Part shown: in pieces, positions 7,702 through 14,653 of the stretch | Layout: each line of letters begins with the position of its first letter | Position numbering within the stretch: the stretch's first letter is position 1 | From: a virus | Length of the DNA: 28,084 bases | Direction: 5' to 3' (one strand) | Virus record (IMG/VR): IMGVR_UViG_3300020583_000199 | Span: 1-28,084 of that record | Made by a program: the position numbers and the translations under genes | Notes under the pieces: model-generated | The model's input: the letters and a program-made list of their open reading frames with translations, nothing else | Databases searched by the model: none | Told to the model about the DNA's origin: nothing

Positions 7702-7756
7702 TTGCAATTCTACGGTGTTTTGTGCTACAATCAGGTATAACTAATTGGTGTTAGTT
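7702..7756 (+). promoter_or_regulatory. Promoter and operator-like repeat of the integrase operon
   Basis: TTGCAA at 7702-7707, 18 bases, TACAAT at 7726-7731 with TGC before it (extended -10). Just past the expected start of transcription is the inverted repeat AACTAA (7739-7744) - 6 bases - TTAGTT (7751-7756), placed where a repressor would block the start. It drives the plus-strand run beginning at 7777 and ending with the integrase and a zinc-ribbon gene. Confidence 0.6.
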
Positions 7757-7776
7757 TAAGGAAGAAGGAAAAACAC

Positions 7777-7968
7777 ATGAACAACGAAACAAAGCAATCA
7801 GATAACTTGTACTGGTATGTTGTCTCTGATGATGAGTCTTGGTATCGTGCAGGACCACACGGGCCATACACCAGCAAAGAACAGGCAGAGGAAATGAAGC
7901 TATTCTACCAGCGCAAAAATCGCGGCTGCGCCTATCGTATCGAGAGCAAGCCACGACCAAAGGAATAA
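7777..7968 (+). CDS. Hypothetical protein, 63 residues
   Basis: Not recognised. Polar, with aromatic residues (YWYVVSDDESWYRAGPHGPY) and a basic end; residues 10-60 look like a small single-domain fold. GAAGAAGGA lies before the ATG. First gene of the integrase operon; the next gene starts 11 bases after its stop. Confidence 0.75.
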   Translation: MNNETKQSDNLYWYVVSDDESWYRAGPHGPYTSKEQAEEMKLFYQRKNRGCAYRIESKPRPKE

Positions 7969-7979
7969 AGGAGAAAATA

Positions 7980-8231
7980 ATGCAACTACCGCCACATGAT
8001 ATTTACTATCATGACAAATTGATGGGCAAGACATATGCTCAGCAAGACATTGGGAAAATCGAGGTGTTAAGAGAGAAAGTCGCTACAGAAGAATTGCATC
8101 AAGCAATTCTTGTACAAATTGCTCGGTATGAAAAGAAGTTACAGGAGGCTAGAGATATGCGAGACAAATCAGGCATCGCGCACTATACCGCCTACCTCGT
8201 AACCTTCAAAGGGGCAATGCAATGGAGTTAG
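7980..8231 (+). CDS. Hypothetical protein, 83 residues
   Basis: Not recognised. Mostly helical (EVLREKVATEELHQAILVQIARYEKKLQEAR). The ATG at 7980 is preceded by AAAGGAG at the usual distance; a longer frame from 7839 overlaps the previous gene and is rejected. Confidence 0.72.
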   Translation: MQLPPHDIYYHDKLMGKTYAQQDIGKIEVLREKVATEELHQAILVQIARYEKKLQEARDMRDKSGIAHYTAYLVTFKGAMQWS

Positions 8232-8284
8232 ACTATCCTTATGCACTTCGCCAACGTCAAGAATAAAAAAGGAAGCAAGAAAAT

Positions 8285-8506
8285 ATGCCAACCAAAGAAC
8301 AGATACAAATGGTACTCCAACACATCGATGTTATTAACGAGTCTGTGGCTCAAATACACGCCATGATAAATGGTCAACAGCCGATAGGACTTGCCATTGT
8401 TGAGGAAAAAATGGTTTCCATGAGGGATGTGGTAACGCTAGAACGACTGCAAACCATTCGCCTCTCTACGTGGGCGTGTAAAGACCTGTTAGAACATATG
8501 GAGTAA
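8285..8506 (+). CDS. Hypothetical protein, 73 residues
   Basis: Not recognised. Helical, no membrane segment or metal motif. Preceded by AAGGAAG at slightly long spacing. Its stop is two bases before the next ATG, and its last codons contain the GGAG used by that gene. Confidence 0.68.
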   Translation: MPTKEQIQMVLQHIDVINESVAQIHAMINGQQPIGLAIVEEKMVSMRDVVTLERLQTIRLSTWACKDLLEHME

Positions 8507-8508
8507 TT

Positions 8509-8772
8509 ATGCCGATAGAATTGGAAGGGCAAACGACCATGAGCGAGCAGGAAATAGAACTTTTTGAGAATGCTAGTCAACGCTTGCGAGACGCCGCACA
8601 GGCTCTTAGCAACATTAACGGACTTGTACCAAATATTGTCCAAGCAGATTGGAATTACAAGAATCCGCGCAAGTTACCGCTCAAATACACACAATGGTTA
8701 CTCAACCATATCGCTAGCAATCTCGAAGGGCGTATATCCACATTAAGAGGTGACGCCAATAATGGAAAATGA
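8509..8772 (+). CDS. Hypothetical protein, 87 residues
   Basis: Not recognised. Acidic helical N-terminus, then a KNPRKLPLKYTQWLLNHI segment. GGAG is 5 bases before the ATG and belongs to the end of the previous gene. The 3' end overlaps the integrase start by 11 bases, suggesting translational coupling. Position before the integrase might suggest an excision factor, but no DNA-binding motif is clear. Confidence 0.68.
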   Translation: MPIELEGQTTMSEQEIELFENASQRLRDAAQALSNINGLVPNIVQADWNYKNPRKLPLKYTQWLLNHIASNLEGRISTLRGDANNGK

Positions 8773-9736
8773 AACCTCACTCTCAACCATCGTCACCAGC
8801 ACGAACATAGACCTTGCTGTGTATGCCTGGATTGATGCCAAGTTTCACAAAAGCACGAGCGAGAAGACGCGCAAGATTTACACTGAGACGATCAATCAGT
8901 TTCGCGGCTGGCTCTCCATTCAGGGGCTAGACTTGGGTAGCGATCCTGCTTTGGTGGCATTCATGGCCCAAGCGTTTGCAGGACGCAGTACACGAGGCAA
9001 GCAGGTAGCAGCAGCGACGTTTAACCAGCGACTAGCCGTTCTTAGTTCGTTCTATACATATGCACACAAACAAGGCAAAGGAAGCCCGCTCTACTTAGAG
9101 CATAATCCAATCGAGACGCTAGAGCGAGCCAAAGTGCAGGAGTACGCAGGAGCACAACCGCTCGCAGGTGACGTTGTAGCTGAAGCGCTGGCCAGGATCG
9201 ATCAGGAGACATTGAACGGCAAGAGAGACTATGCCTTGCTCTGTATCTTGCTCCAAACTGGCAGGCGAGCACAGGAGGTTGCTGATCTCACCTGGGGGGA
9301 TGTCCAGATGAACAAAGGTCGTGCTACACTCACGTTTGAGCATACCAAAGGCAATGAGACGATGATAGACGAACTGCCTGCTAATGTAACTGATGCTCTG
9401 CTTCGCTGGCTCCATGCGTACTATGGGAGCGATCTTGAGAAGCTGGCAAGCGAGACGCCTATATGGGTGTCACTGGCTCATGATGGAAGCAACGGCAAAC
9501 AGTTGGGCTATCTCTCTATTAACGCGATCTGCAAAAAGCATCTGGGAACATCCAAGGTCCACGCCACGCGCCATACATTTGCGCATAGCATGGAGGCAAT
9601 CGGCGCTCCTGTGAGCGAGATACAGGCGAGATTGGGGCATAAGTCACTCGCTACCACAGGCCGTTATCTGGCGAGCCTGAAACGAGCAGAGAACCGACAC
9701 GGTGAGCAACTGGCTGCGCTGTTCGGTATTGAGTAA
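8762..9736 (+). CDS. int: Tyrosine recombinase / phage integrase
   Basis: 324 residues. It integrates and excises phage DNA by strand exchange between attP and attB through a 3'-phosphotyrosine link. Residues about 15-105 form the SAM-like core-binding domain; the catalytic domain follows with R169 (TGRRAQE), K196 (TKGN), H267 and R270 (HATRHTF), H293 (LGHKS) and nucleophile Y302 (TGRYL). All catalytic residues are present, so it is likely active. It lacks an obvious arm-binding N-terminal domain, so it resembles compact XerC/D-like integrases. The ATG at 8762 is preferred to a GTG at 8750 because GAGGTG precedes it. Confidence 0.95.
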   Translation: MENETSLSTIVTSTNIDLAVYAWIDAKFHKSTSEKTRKIYTETINQFRGWLSIQGLDLGSDPALVAFMAQAFAGRSTRGKQVAAATFNQRLAVLSSFYTYAHKQGKGSPLYLEHNPIETLERAKVQEYAGAQPLAGDVVAEALARIDQETLNGKRDYALLCILLQTGRRAQEVADLTWGDVQMNKGRATLTFEHTKGNETMIDELPANVTDALLRWLHAYYGSDLEKLASETPIWVSLAHDGSNGKQLGYLSINAICKKHLGTSKVHATRHTFAHSMEAIGAPVSEIQARLGHKSLATTGRYLASLKRAENRHGEQLAALFGIE

Positions 9737-9746
9737 GGAGAATACA

Positions 9747-10025
9747 ATGAGCATACTCATGTTCAACCCAGGCAAAGACAACAAAACCATGCAGTGCTCC
9801 AACTGCCACAACGAATTTAAGGTGATCTTCTGCTGCAATGGATGCTCGCAGCCAGTGTGTGTACATTGTGGCCTGCTCAAGCAGCCTGGAAAAACGCAGT
9901 TGATTGCGCTCGTTGATAATGTAAACATTCCAAGAAAAGTAGACAAGCAGCGAGAAATTGGGATGAATGAATGGTTTGAGACTGACGATCCACAAGAGAA
10001 CTTTTACTGTCCAACGTGCCAATAG
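9747..10025 (+). CDS. Small multi-CxxC zinc-binding protein
   Basis: 92 residues with C-S-N-C near residue 13, C-C-N-G-C and C-V-H-C around 26-38, and C-P-T-C at the very end. Such spacing indicates two or three zinc ribbons, as in small nucleic-acid or protein-binding factors. The start at 9747 follows AAGGAG directly after the integrase stop; an upstream in-frame ATG at 9702 lies inside the integrase. Last gene of the operon. Function unknown. Confidence 0.78.
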   Translation: MSILMFNPGKDNKTMQCSNCHNEFKVIFCCNGCSQPVCVHCGLLKQPGKTQLIALVDNVNIPRKVDKQREIGMNEWFETDDPQENFYCPTCQ

Positions 10026-10112
10026 TACCAGCATATATCACTCTATCTTGTGCTGTGCTATTCTATCGCTGGCTACTACGGGATGCACTATCCACAACTG
10101 AATACGGTTCCC

Positions 10113-10146
10113 AGAGCGAGGCGAAGGTAAGCGTCTCGCTCTTTTC
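10113..10146 (+). terminator. Rho-independent terminator of the integrase operon
   Basis: AGAGCGAG (10113-10120) pairs with CTCGCTCT (10135-10142), with two further pairs inside, followed by TTT and C. It lies 88 bases after the last gene of the operon. Confidence 0.7.
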
Positions 10147-10375
10147 GTTGGCATAGCGCAGTGCTCCACCGTCGCGCTTAACGTTGGCGATCCTTAAGAG
10201 GGAGTAACCAGCATTGATCAATATCGCCTTCATTCTATGGCAGTGTTGCAAGCACAACTTGACACGTGTAATATGCTTAGCCCATCTGCAAGCATTGCAT
10301 TCCTTTGTTCTATTAAAAGCTACGGACACTTCCACCACAGCGACAAAAAGGCAAGACAAACCGGCAGATACGACA

Positions 10376-10407
10376 AAGCAGCCGCTCTCGATAGAGTCAG
10401 GCTGCTT
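10376..10407. terminator. Terminator, probably bidirectional
   Basis: AAGCAGCC (10376-10383) pairs with GGCTGCTT (10400-10407); inside, CTCT and AGAG can extend it. A T-rich run (TTGTTCTTTT) follows on the plus strand. It is also just downstream of the minus-strand gene 10422-10670. Confidence 0.6.
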
Positions 10408-10421
10408 GTTCTTTTATTGGG

Positions 10422-10670
10422 TTATTTTACGACCAGACGCCAACGCTCTCCCAGATCAGGCAACTCCTCAATCAGTCCAAGGCTTACCAGTTCTTTCATG
10501 GCTTGCTCATACTTATTTTCTGGGTGATGCCTCACATGTGCCGCCTGTATCGTAGCAGCATCTTGCCCAAGCATTTCGCCCAATGTCCAACCAGCAATAT
10601 AGCGCATTCCTCCCTGGAAACCATGACCTTCAAAGAATAGCGCTACAATTCTCCATGCGATTTCGCTCAT
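10422..10670 (-). CDS. Hypothetical protein, 82 residues, possible winged helix
   Basis: Not firmly recognised. The C-terminal half (KYEQAMKELVSLGLIEEL...RWRLV) has the look of a recognition helix followed by a beta wing, as in winged-helix regulators, while the first half is helical. GGAGAAGG precedes the ATG. Followed by the terminator at 10376-10407. Confidence 0.65.
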   Translation of the reverse strand: MSEIAWRIVALFFEGHGFQGGMRYIAGWTLGEMLGQDAATIQAAHVRHHPENKYEQAMKELVSLGLIEELPDLGERWRLVVK

Positions 10671-10682
10671 ATCCTTCTCCTA

Positions 10683-10751
10683 TGCTATACTACACTCGTT
10701 GTAATCCGCATTGCCGCTAGTCCTGGCACTGAGCAAGGAGGCGGCTTTTGC
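10683..10751 (+). other. Possible very short plus-strand transcript
   Basis: Extended -10 TGCTATACT (10683-10691) is followed within 60 bases by a hairpin: GCCGC (10713-10717) and TCCT (10721-10724) pair with AGGA (10736-10739) and GCGGC (10741-10745), then TTTT. Promoter and terminator so close suggest a tiny RNA or an attenuator between two minus-strand genes. No -35 is visible. Confidence 0.3.
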
Positions 10752-10752
10752 G

Positions 10753-10995
10753 TTACTCGCGCTCCAATCTCGCTATAAGCTTTGAGACGGCTTCCTTTGC
10801 CTTCCACGCAGCATTCACGGCGTCTACAGCCACATCACACACTTGTGTGGACTGCTGGAATAAATCACTGTCAAGCGGCATAGCGTTTTTGACATACTCC
10901 AAGCGATGCTGCAAGTCAATTGCGTGTTCATAGAGCGTGTTTGCCTCGCTATAGGAGACTTGCGCCTGTGATAACTGCTCAGTAAGTTTGCTCAT
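10753..10995 (-). CDS. Hypothetical coiled-coil protein, 80 residues
   Basis: Almost entirely helical, with heptad-like spacing (SKLTEQLSQAQVSYSEANTLY...LIARLERE), so a small coiled-coil protein. AAGGAG stands 6 bases before the ATG. No family recognised. Confidence 0.72.
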   Translation of the reverse strand: MSKLTEQLSQAQVSYSEANTLYEHAIDLQHRLEYVKNAMPLDSDLFQQSTQVCDVAVDAVNAAWKAKEAVSKLIARLERE

Positions 10996-11044
10996 GTCAC
11001 TCTCCTTGTGCGAGCAGTTTTACATCGTGCTCAGGATGTTGGGT

Positions 11045-11266
11045 TTATGCAAGATCGACAATCTCTGAAGACCTGGCAAGGCACTTGCGCGGTGCAATCT
11101 GCCAATCCTCGTAGTAGAACTTGCTCCAAACGTGGTCAGTAACCGCCTGCTCAGTGCCGCGATAAATGGTCTTTTCGCCGTTCACGATCACATCCCACAA
11201 TTTGATTTCTGTTTCATTCAGGCTAATCTCTTTGGTATTTTTGCCGGTTCCTACGTACATGGTCAT
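11045..11266 (-). CDS. Hypothetical protein, 73 residues
   Basis: Not recognised. Beta-rich looking, with KEISLNETEIKLWDVIVNGEKTI at residues 10-32. The ATG at 11266 follows AAGGAG; an upstream in-frame start at 11290 is less likely. It has a strong promoter at 11308-11336 carrying the same 15-base TTGACAAGGTAGCGA found in the plus-strand promoter at 11787, so it is part of the control region. Confidence 0.72.
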   Translation of the reverse strand: MTMYVGTGKNTKEISLNETEIKLWDVIVNGEKTIYRGTEQAVTDHVWSKFYYEDWQIAPRKCLARSSEIVDLA

Positions 11267-11307
11267 TGCTTTTCTCCTTGCTGTATTCAACTTCTTTCGA
11301 TGGTTTA

Positions 11308-11336
11308 ATCATAACATCATGTCGCTACCTTGTCAA
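11308..11336 (-). promoter_or_regulatory. Promoter with shared operator-like sequence
   Basis: Minus strand: TTGACA (11331-11336), 17 bases, TATGAT (11308-11313). The -35 and first spacer bases read TTGACAAGGTAGCGA, identical to 11787-11801 on the plus strand. Preceded by GGTA as in the promoter at 11722-11750. Confidence 0.78.
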
Positions 11337-11375
11337 TACCTTTTGCCATGAGTTTTAGCAATCCATGAAAACTCG

Positions 11376-11687
11376 TTAAGAGGCTGTTTTTTCTCTCTTC
11401 GGCTGGATGCCTCGCGTTGGGAAGATAGGCAGCGTGAAGACATCCTCTATCTTATAAGTGTTGTAGCGGCTGTTCTGCCTGACGCCTCCAACGGGAACGA
11501 GCGCACCTGTAGCAACGCGCTTCCTCACAGCGTTGACGTTGTACTCATTGTCAACATCATATTCTGCTTTTGCTCTCCAAGTGAGAACCTTTGCAGCTTC
11601 CTGGGTGTTGATCGTGCCGTGTTTTTCCTGGATGCCAAGATTAACCAGCGCCGTGTACATCTCTTCAGGTTTGTAGTATTTTGCCAT
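11376..11687 (-). CDS. Helix-turn-helix regulator-like protein
   Basis: 103 residues. A helix-turn-helix-like segment around residues 25-70 (NTQEAAKVLTWRAKAEY...NAVRKRVATGALVPVGG) followed by a wing-like YNTYKIEDVFTLP resembles MerR/excisionase-type DNA-binding domains, where 'R...G.L.P....N..Y' is typical. ATG at 11687 is chosen from GGAG spacing of 9 bases; ATG at 11693 is possible. It is divergent from the plus-strand operon at 11866 and has a strong promoter, so it is a candidate switch regulator. Confidence 0.65.
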   Translation of the reverse strand: MAKYYKPEEMYTALVNLGIQEKHGTINTQEAAKVLTWRAKAEYDVDNEYNVNAVRKRVATGALVPVGGVRQNSRYNTYKIEDVFTLPIFPTRGIQPKREKTAS

Positions 11688-11721
11688 GTTCATGCTCTCC
11701 TTCTTCACTAGACATGGAACA

Positions 11722-11750
11722 AGCATACCGAAAATACCAATTTTTGTCAA
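11722..11750 (-). promoter_or_regulatory. Promoter of the HTH gene, left-facing
   Basis: Perfect TTGACA (11745-11750), 17 bases, TATGCT (11722-11727) on the minus strand. Half of the 9-base inverted repeat at 11735-11776 lies in its spacer. Confidence 0.8.
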
Positions 11751-11776
11751 TACCCTAATAGTGAGATAAATTGGTA
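11735..11776. repeat. Operator-like inverted repeat between divergent promoters
   Basis: TACCAATTT at 11735-11743 and AAATTGGTA at 11768-11776 are perfect reverse complements 24 bases apart. One arm lies inside the left promoter, the other just upstream of the right promoter's -35. This is the geometry of two operator sites for one regulator. Confidence 0.6.
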
Positions 11777-11786
11777 GTCATAATAC

Positions 11787-11815
11787 TTGACAAGGTAGCG
11801 ATAGCAAGGTATACT
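11787..11815 (+). promoter_or_regulatory. Promoter of the plus-strand operon at 11.9 kb
   Basis: Perfect TTGACA (11787-11792), 17 bases, TATACT (11810-11815). CAAGGTA occurs twice, 14 bases apart (11791 and 11805), one copy over the -35 and one before the -10; the first belongs to the 15-base sequence shared with 11322-11336. Confidence 0.82.
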
Positions 11816-11865
11816 TAGACCAATGAATGTAAACCTTTTGCCAGTGACCAGAAGGAGAAATCGAA

Positions 11866-12204
11866 ATGACCCAGACAGCAAAACCACTCAGCATCGTACA
11901 CCGCGAGCAAGAGCAGAACACAATCACCTATGGCATCCTCTCAGGCGAGATCACATACATCGCTACATTGGAGAACGGCGCTCCATGTGGCTGCGTCTCC
12001 GATAACGGCAGTGCTTGTGCGAGCTACTACTACAGCAAAGGCGAAAAGACCTGCAAGCACTGCAAACTTGCACAACAGAACGAGCAGGAGCGCTCCAGCG
12101 ACCTCAAACAGCACTTACAGGATGGCCCAATCATCCACACCTGCGTCGCTTGTAGCAATCGCGTCAAAGTGGCGAACACGTACTGTTTCGGATGTTTGGC
12201 ATAA
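11866..12204 (+). CDS. Zinc-binding protein, 112 residues
   Basis: Cysteine-rich: C-G-C near 41-43, C-K-H-C near 63-66, C-V-A-C near 93-96 and C-F-G-C at the end, so two zinc sites are likely. The N-terminal 35 residues are polar beta-like. AAGGAG precedes the ATG. First gene of the plus-strand operon behind the strong promoter at 11787. Function unknown. Confidence 0.75.
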   Translation: MTQTAKPLSIVHREQEQNTITYGILSGEITYIATLENGAPCGCVSDNGSACASYYYSKGEKTCKHCKLAQQNEQERSSDLKQHLQDGPIIHTCVACSNRVKVANTYCFGCLA

Positions 12205-12258
12205 GATAGATCACGGCTGGCTAGTGAGCGATCCTGGCCAGCCAAAGGAGAAGAAGCG

Positions 12259-12522
12259 ATGTTGAACAATCAATATGTATTATTTGCAGGGTCAGGCGCT
12301 TTTCATTGCATGGAAGTTTATACCAATGATGGCAAAACCGGCTATGTGATTGATTACTGCGAAGGCATCCATGCCGTTAAGCGAAATGACCATGTTTCTG
12401 TTGAGTACGATGGGCAATACTGGCGTGAAACTAGCAGAACACCAAGAGTAAGCGCCGCAGACCTCGTAGCACAGCGCCTCTACACGATGCCAACGCCAAA
12501 GAGACAGCAGGAGGAATGGTAA
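12259..12522 (+). CDS. Hypothetical protein, 87 residues
   Basis: Not recognised. Beta-rich N-terminus (QYVLFAGSGAFHCMEVYTNDGKTGYVIDYC), charged C-terminus. AAGGAG precedes the ATG. Its end contains the ribosome site of the next gene. Confidence 0.74.
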   Translation: MLNNQYVLFAGSGAFHCMEVYTNDGKTGYVIDYCEGIHAVKRNDHVSVEYDGQYWRETSRTPRVSAADLVAQRLYTMPTPKRQQEEW

Positions 12523-12524
12523 CA

Positions 12525-12746
12525 ATGCTGACACGCACACCAACTGGCAAGCACTTTGCAGAGTGTAGCGAAACAGGCGCATATCTCGCTATCTCACAAA
12601 AACAATGGACGCTGGTATATGAGGATCGTGAGCGCAATATCTACGAGCCGCGCCACTGGCAACGCCTCAAGGTATCCTCTTCAGACATCCTTGAGCGAGC
12701 ACAAAAGTCACTCGATAAGATTATTGAGAAACACAAAGGGGAGTAA
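12525..12746 (+). CDS. Hypothetical protein, 73 residues
   Basis: Not recognised. A short beta-like first half (AYLAISQKQWTLVYEDRERNIYEPR) and a helical basic end. Either ATG at 12516 or 12525 can be used; the second has workable spacing to AGGAGG, the first is one base from it. Confidence 0.68.
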   Translation: MLTRTPTGKHFAECSETGAYLAISQKQWTLVYEDRERNIYEPRHWQRLKVSSSDILERAQKSLDKIIEKHKGE

Positions 12747-12748
12747 CC

Positions 12749-12952
12749 ATGCACACACAACCCTACCAACCATTGAGCGATCTGGATGCATTGCGCAACG
12801 AGAACGAGCGGCTGCGCAACCTGCTCTTCCATCTCGCCAACTATGTGAGCGTCAACGTTCTGCCTGAGCACAGACCAACGGCGCTGGATGCGATGATTGC
12901 CGAAGCAAAACGAGTATCGATGTTTCTTGAGAGCGATCCGACGCTAGAATAG
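12749..12952 (+). CDS. Hypothetical protein, 67 residues, leucine-zipper-like
   Basis: Residues 12-35 (ALRNENERLRNLLFHLANYV) have heptad leucine and asparagine spacing of a coiled-coil dimer. GGGGAG stands before the ATG, two bases after the previous stop. Function unknown. Confidence 0.72.
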   Translation: MHTQPYQPLSDLDALRNENERLRNLLFHLANYVSVNVLPEHRPTALDAMIAEAKRVSMFLESDPTLE

Positions 12953-12970
12953 TTACAAAGGAGAAAACGC

Positions 12971-13174
12971 ATGAACGATATTGAGCGCTATTATGCAGGA
13001 GGTCAAAAGGTCATCTGTGACTGGATGGATGAGCACCAAGATGATCCCGATTATCTCCAGCAAGTCAACGAGATAGGCGAGCGTATTTACAACGACCTGC
13101 AAGACGCGCTCGCCAATGACGGAAATCCACTTTGGATTGCTCGCTATCAAGGAGAATTGTCCCGTTTAGACTAG
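12971..13174 (+). CDS. Hypothetical protein, 67 residues
   Basis: Acidic and helical (ICDWMDEHQDDPDYLQQVNEIGERIYNDLQ). AAAGGAG before the ATG. Last gene of the operon; a strong terminator follows 15 bases after the stop. Confidence 0.72.
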   Translation: MNDIERYYAGGQKVICDWMDEHQDDPDYLQQVNEIGERIYNDLQDALANDGNPLWIARYQGELSRLD

Positions 13175-13188
13175 CCACAACAACAGTG

Positions 13189-13222
13189 AAGCGATGGTAG
13201 GCAATTCTACCATCGCTTTTTC
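13189..13222 (+). terminator. Rho-independent terminator
   Basis: AAGCGATGGTAG (13189-13200) pairs perfectly with CTACCATCGCTT (13207-13218) around a 6-base loop, followed by a T-run. It ends the plus-strand operon at a convergent junction with the gene 13222-13434. Confidence 0.9.
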
Positions 13223-13434
13223 TATGCCTCTTCTCGCTTTGGCGCAAGTTCCAACCCTTTTTTATAATTGATCTGAGCTATCCTCACCTTTTCGCTATCA
13301 CCGTTTGCGAGAAACCAAATCATTCCATACAACTCTTCTAGAGCCTCGTAGACATCGCCCCCATTTTCTAAACGATGCTGCTGTCCAGAAAACGCGCCGT
13401 TCTCTTCGACAATATGGTGGTATGAGCCTGCCAT
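13222..13434 (-). CDS. Hypothetical protein, 70 residues
   Basis: Not recognised. Soluble, with a helical ALEELYGMIWFLANGDSEKVRIAQ segment. AAAGGAGG precedes the ATG. It has an extended -10 element close upstream (13456-13464). Confidence 0.72.
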   Translation of the reverse strand: MAGSYHHIVEENGAFSGQQHRLENGGDVYEALEELYGMIWFLANGDSEKVRIAQINYKKGLELAPKREEA

Positions 13435-13455
13435 AGTACCTCCTTTCCGATGCCC

Positions 13456-13464
13456 ATTATAGCA
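13456..13464 (-). promoter_or_regulatory. Extended -10 promoter
   Basis: TGCTATAAT on the minus strand, overlapping the stop codon region of the upstream gene, with no good -35. It would give the 13222-13434 gene its own transcript at the end of the replication operon. Confidence 0.5.
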
Positions 13465-13854
13465 TCAAGCCTCCAGCGCCAAATTCACCGCTCTATCCTC
13501 CAGTGGCCTGCTTGGCGTACGCATCGTCACGAGCCTCTTCTTGCGCGGTCGTGCCAACGCAGTAACCTCAACTGTCTCTTTTGCGGCAATCGGCTTGCGG
13601 TGCATGTCTACGTTGTGTTGATCTTTCTTCAGTTTCAGTACAACCTCGCAGGTATCACAAATTAAAACGTTCAATTCAAGATAGCCAAAATAGGATACCT
13701 TGAGCGAAAGGGTAGCGCCAACGGTTCCACACGAAGCGCATTTTTGCAGCAATTCAACTGGCACTTGCCTGGCAGGCTCCACGCTTGTGAATGGCTCGTC
13801 TGGTTCAGGTTGTGTGATGATAGGTTTTTTCGGTTTTCGGGTAAAGATGTTCAT
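13465..13854 (-). CDS. Zinc-ribbon protein, 129 residues
   Basis: C-A-S-C at residues 39-42 and C-D-T-C near 66-69 around a beta-like segment form a zinc ribbon; the flanks are rich in P, K and R and probably disordered. AGGAGG precedes the ATG. Lies at the far end of the replication operon. Function unknown. Confidence 0.75.
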   Translation of the reverse strand: MNIFTRKPKKPIITQPEPDEPFTSVEPARQVPVELLQKCASCGTVGATLSLKVSYFGYLELNVLICDTCEVVLKLKKDQHNVDMHRKPIAAKETVEVTALARPRKKRLVTMRTPSRPLEDRAVNLALEA

Positions 13855-13896
13855 GGTTCCTCCTGGTCACTCAAGAGACAAGTTTAGATGGTTCAA

Positions 13897-14319
13897 TTAT
13901 CGCATTGCTGGCAAGGATTTACTGAAGGCATCGCGTACTTGCGCTACGATCTCAGGTGGAGCATCAAACAAGCCAAGAGAACCGCGCAGAGGCATGAACG
14001 GCAAAGGTTGCGCTCGCTCAAAGCGCCAGCCATAATCACCAACAAACCACTTGCTCTCACTGGTCGTCACGCAGTCAACCATCCTTACAATGCCAACAAT
14101 GCCGCCACACTCGAAAGCAGATTTTTTCATCGGGAAGCGTTGACGCTCTGTAGCGTCTAGCATGTCCAGTATCCGATATACAGACTCATCCTCAAACTTC
14201 TTGCCAGCATGGATCAGCAATGGACCACGAAAGCGTGTTAACCAATCTCGATTTTCTATGTCTTTGATCCCTCTCACTATAAGCTCTGCCCAAGGTTGCC
14301 TAATCGATAATATTTTCAT
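13897..14319 (-). CDS. ASCH-domain protein
   Basis: 140 residues. The N-terminus reads SIRQPWAELIVRGIKDIEN and contains the ASCH signature G-x-K-x-x-E-x-R (G17, K19, E22, R24), followed by RGPLLIHAGKK and GGIVGIVRMVDC, as in PUA-like ASCH proteins. These bind RNA or nucleic-acid components; some are RNases or acetylcytidine hydrolases, but no specific activity can be assigned. AAGGAT precedes the ATG. An overlapping 40-codon frame upstream (14316-14438) ends in ATGA with this start. Confidence 0.87.
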   Translation of the reverse strand: MKILSIRQPWAELIVRGIKDIENRDWLTRFRGPLLIHAGKKFEDESVYRILDMLDATERQRFPMKKSAFECGGIVGIVRMVDCVTTSESKWFVGDYGWRFERAQPLPFMPLRGSLGLFDAPPEIVAQVRDAFSKSLPAMR

Positions 14320-14438
14320 GTTTCATCCTTCCCATTGTGGTGCCATTCTTGCCACTTGAGAGCCACGCCACGCGGTTTATCGTGACAATCAATCCGGTTG
14401 CTTGTTCGCTTACAGATTTGGCTCTCAGATACCGTCAA
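14316..14438 (-). CDS. Possible 40-residue protein with TTG start
   Basis: Fills the otherwise empty gap between two genes. It begins at a TTG whose bases overlap the stop of the upstream gene (TTGA) and ends with a TGA overlapping the ASCH start (ATGA). The product is basic and polar with two cysteines and three tryptophan/histidine-rich turns. No separate ribosome site is visible, so expression would need coupling; the hairpin CCGTCAA/TTGACGG at 14432-14449 covers its start. Confidence 0.35.
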   Translation of the reverse strand: MTVSESQICKRTSNRIDCHDKPRGVALKWQEWHHNGKDET

Positions 14439-14653
14439 TCGGTTGACGGCTTGTTCTCCTCTGCCAATTTCTCTATCACAGGCTTATTCTCCTCCAACCA
14501 TGCCAGCAATGAAAGTGCCTGCTCTGCTGTGAGTTGTACGTATTCTGACTCATCGTGCAACCATCCATCAGCCTCCTCGATCACTACAAACTCTTGCCAA
14601 AGTTCTACCTCATGCTTGCCTAGTTTGCCGTCGTGCTTCGGTTGCTCGCTCAT
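14435..14653 (-). CDS. Hypothetical protein, 72 residues
   Basis: Not recognised. Acidic; residues 15-70 contain WQEFVVIEEADGWLHDESEY and a helical tail ending in KPVIEKLAEENKPS. The ATG at 14653 follows GGAG and overlaps the stop of the upstream gene by ATGA. Confidence 0.75.
   Translation of the reverse strand: MSEQPKHDGKLGKHEVELWQEFVVIEEADGWLHDESEYVQLTAEQALSLLAWLEENKPVIEKLAEENKPSTD

Larger units (their letters stand above)
10026..10421. other. Non-coding stretch downstream of the integrase; candidate attP region
   Basis: About 400 bases with terminators at 10113-10146 and 10376-10407 and no convincing gene. Frames on both strands run through the hairpins. attP normally lies beside the integrase gene, so this stretch is a reasonable place for it, but I see no tRNA-gene fragment or core sequence that proves it. 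Confidence 0.35.

Noticed and set aside
10063-10359. 98-codon minus-strand frame after the integrase operon
   Set aside because: It is read through a clear terminator hairpin at 10113-10146 and lacks a ribosome site at a good start.
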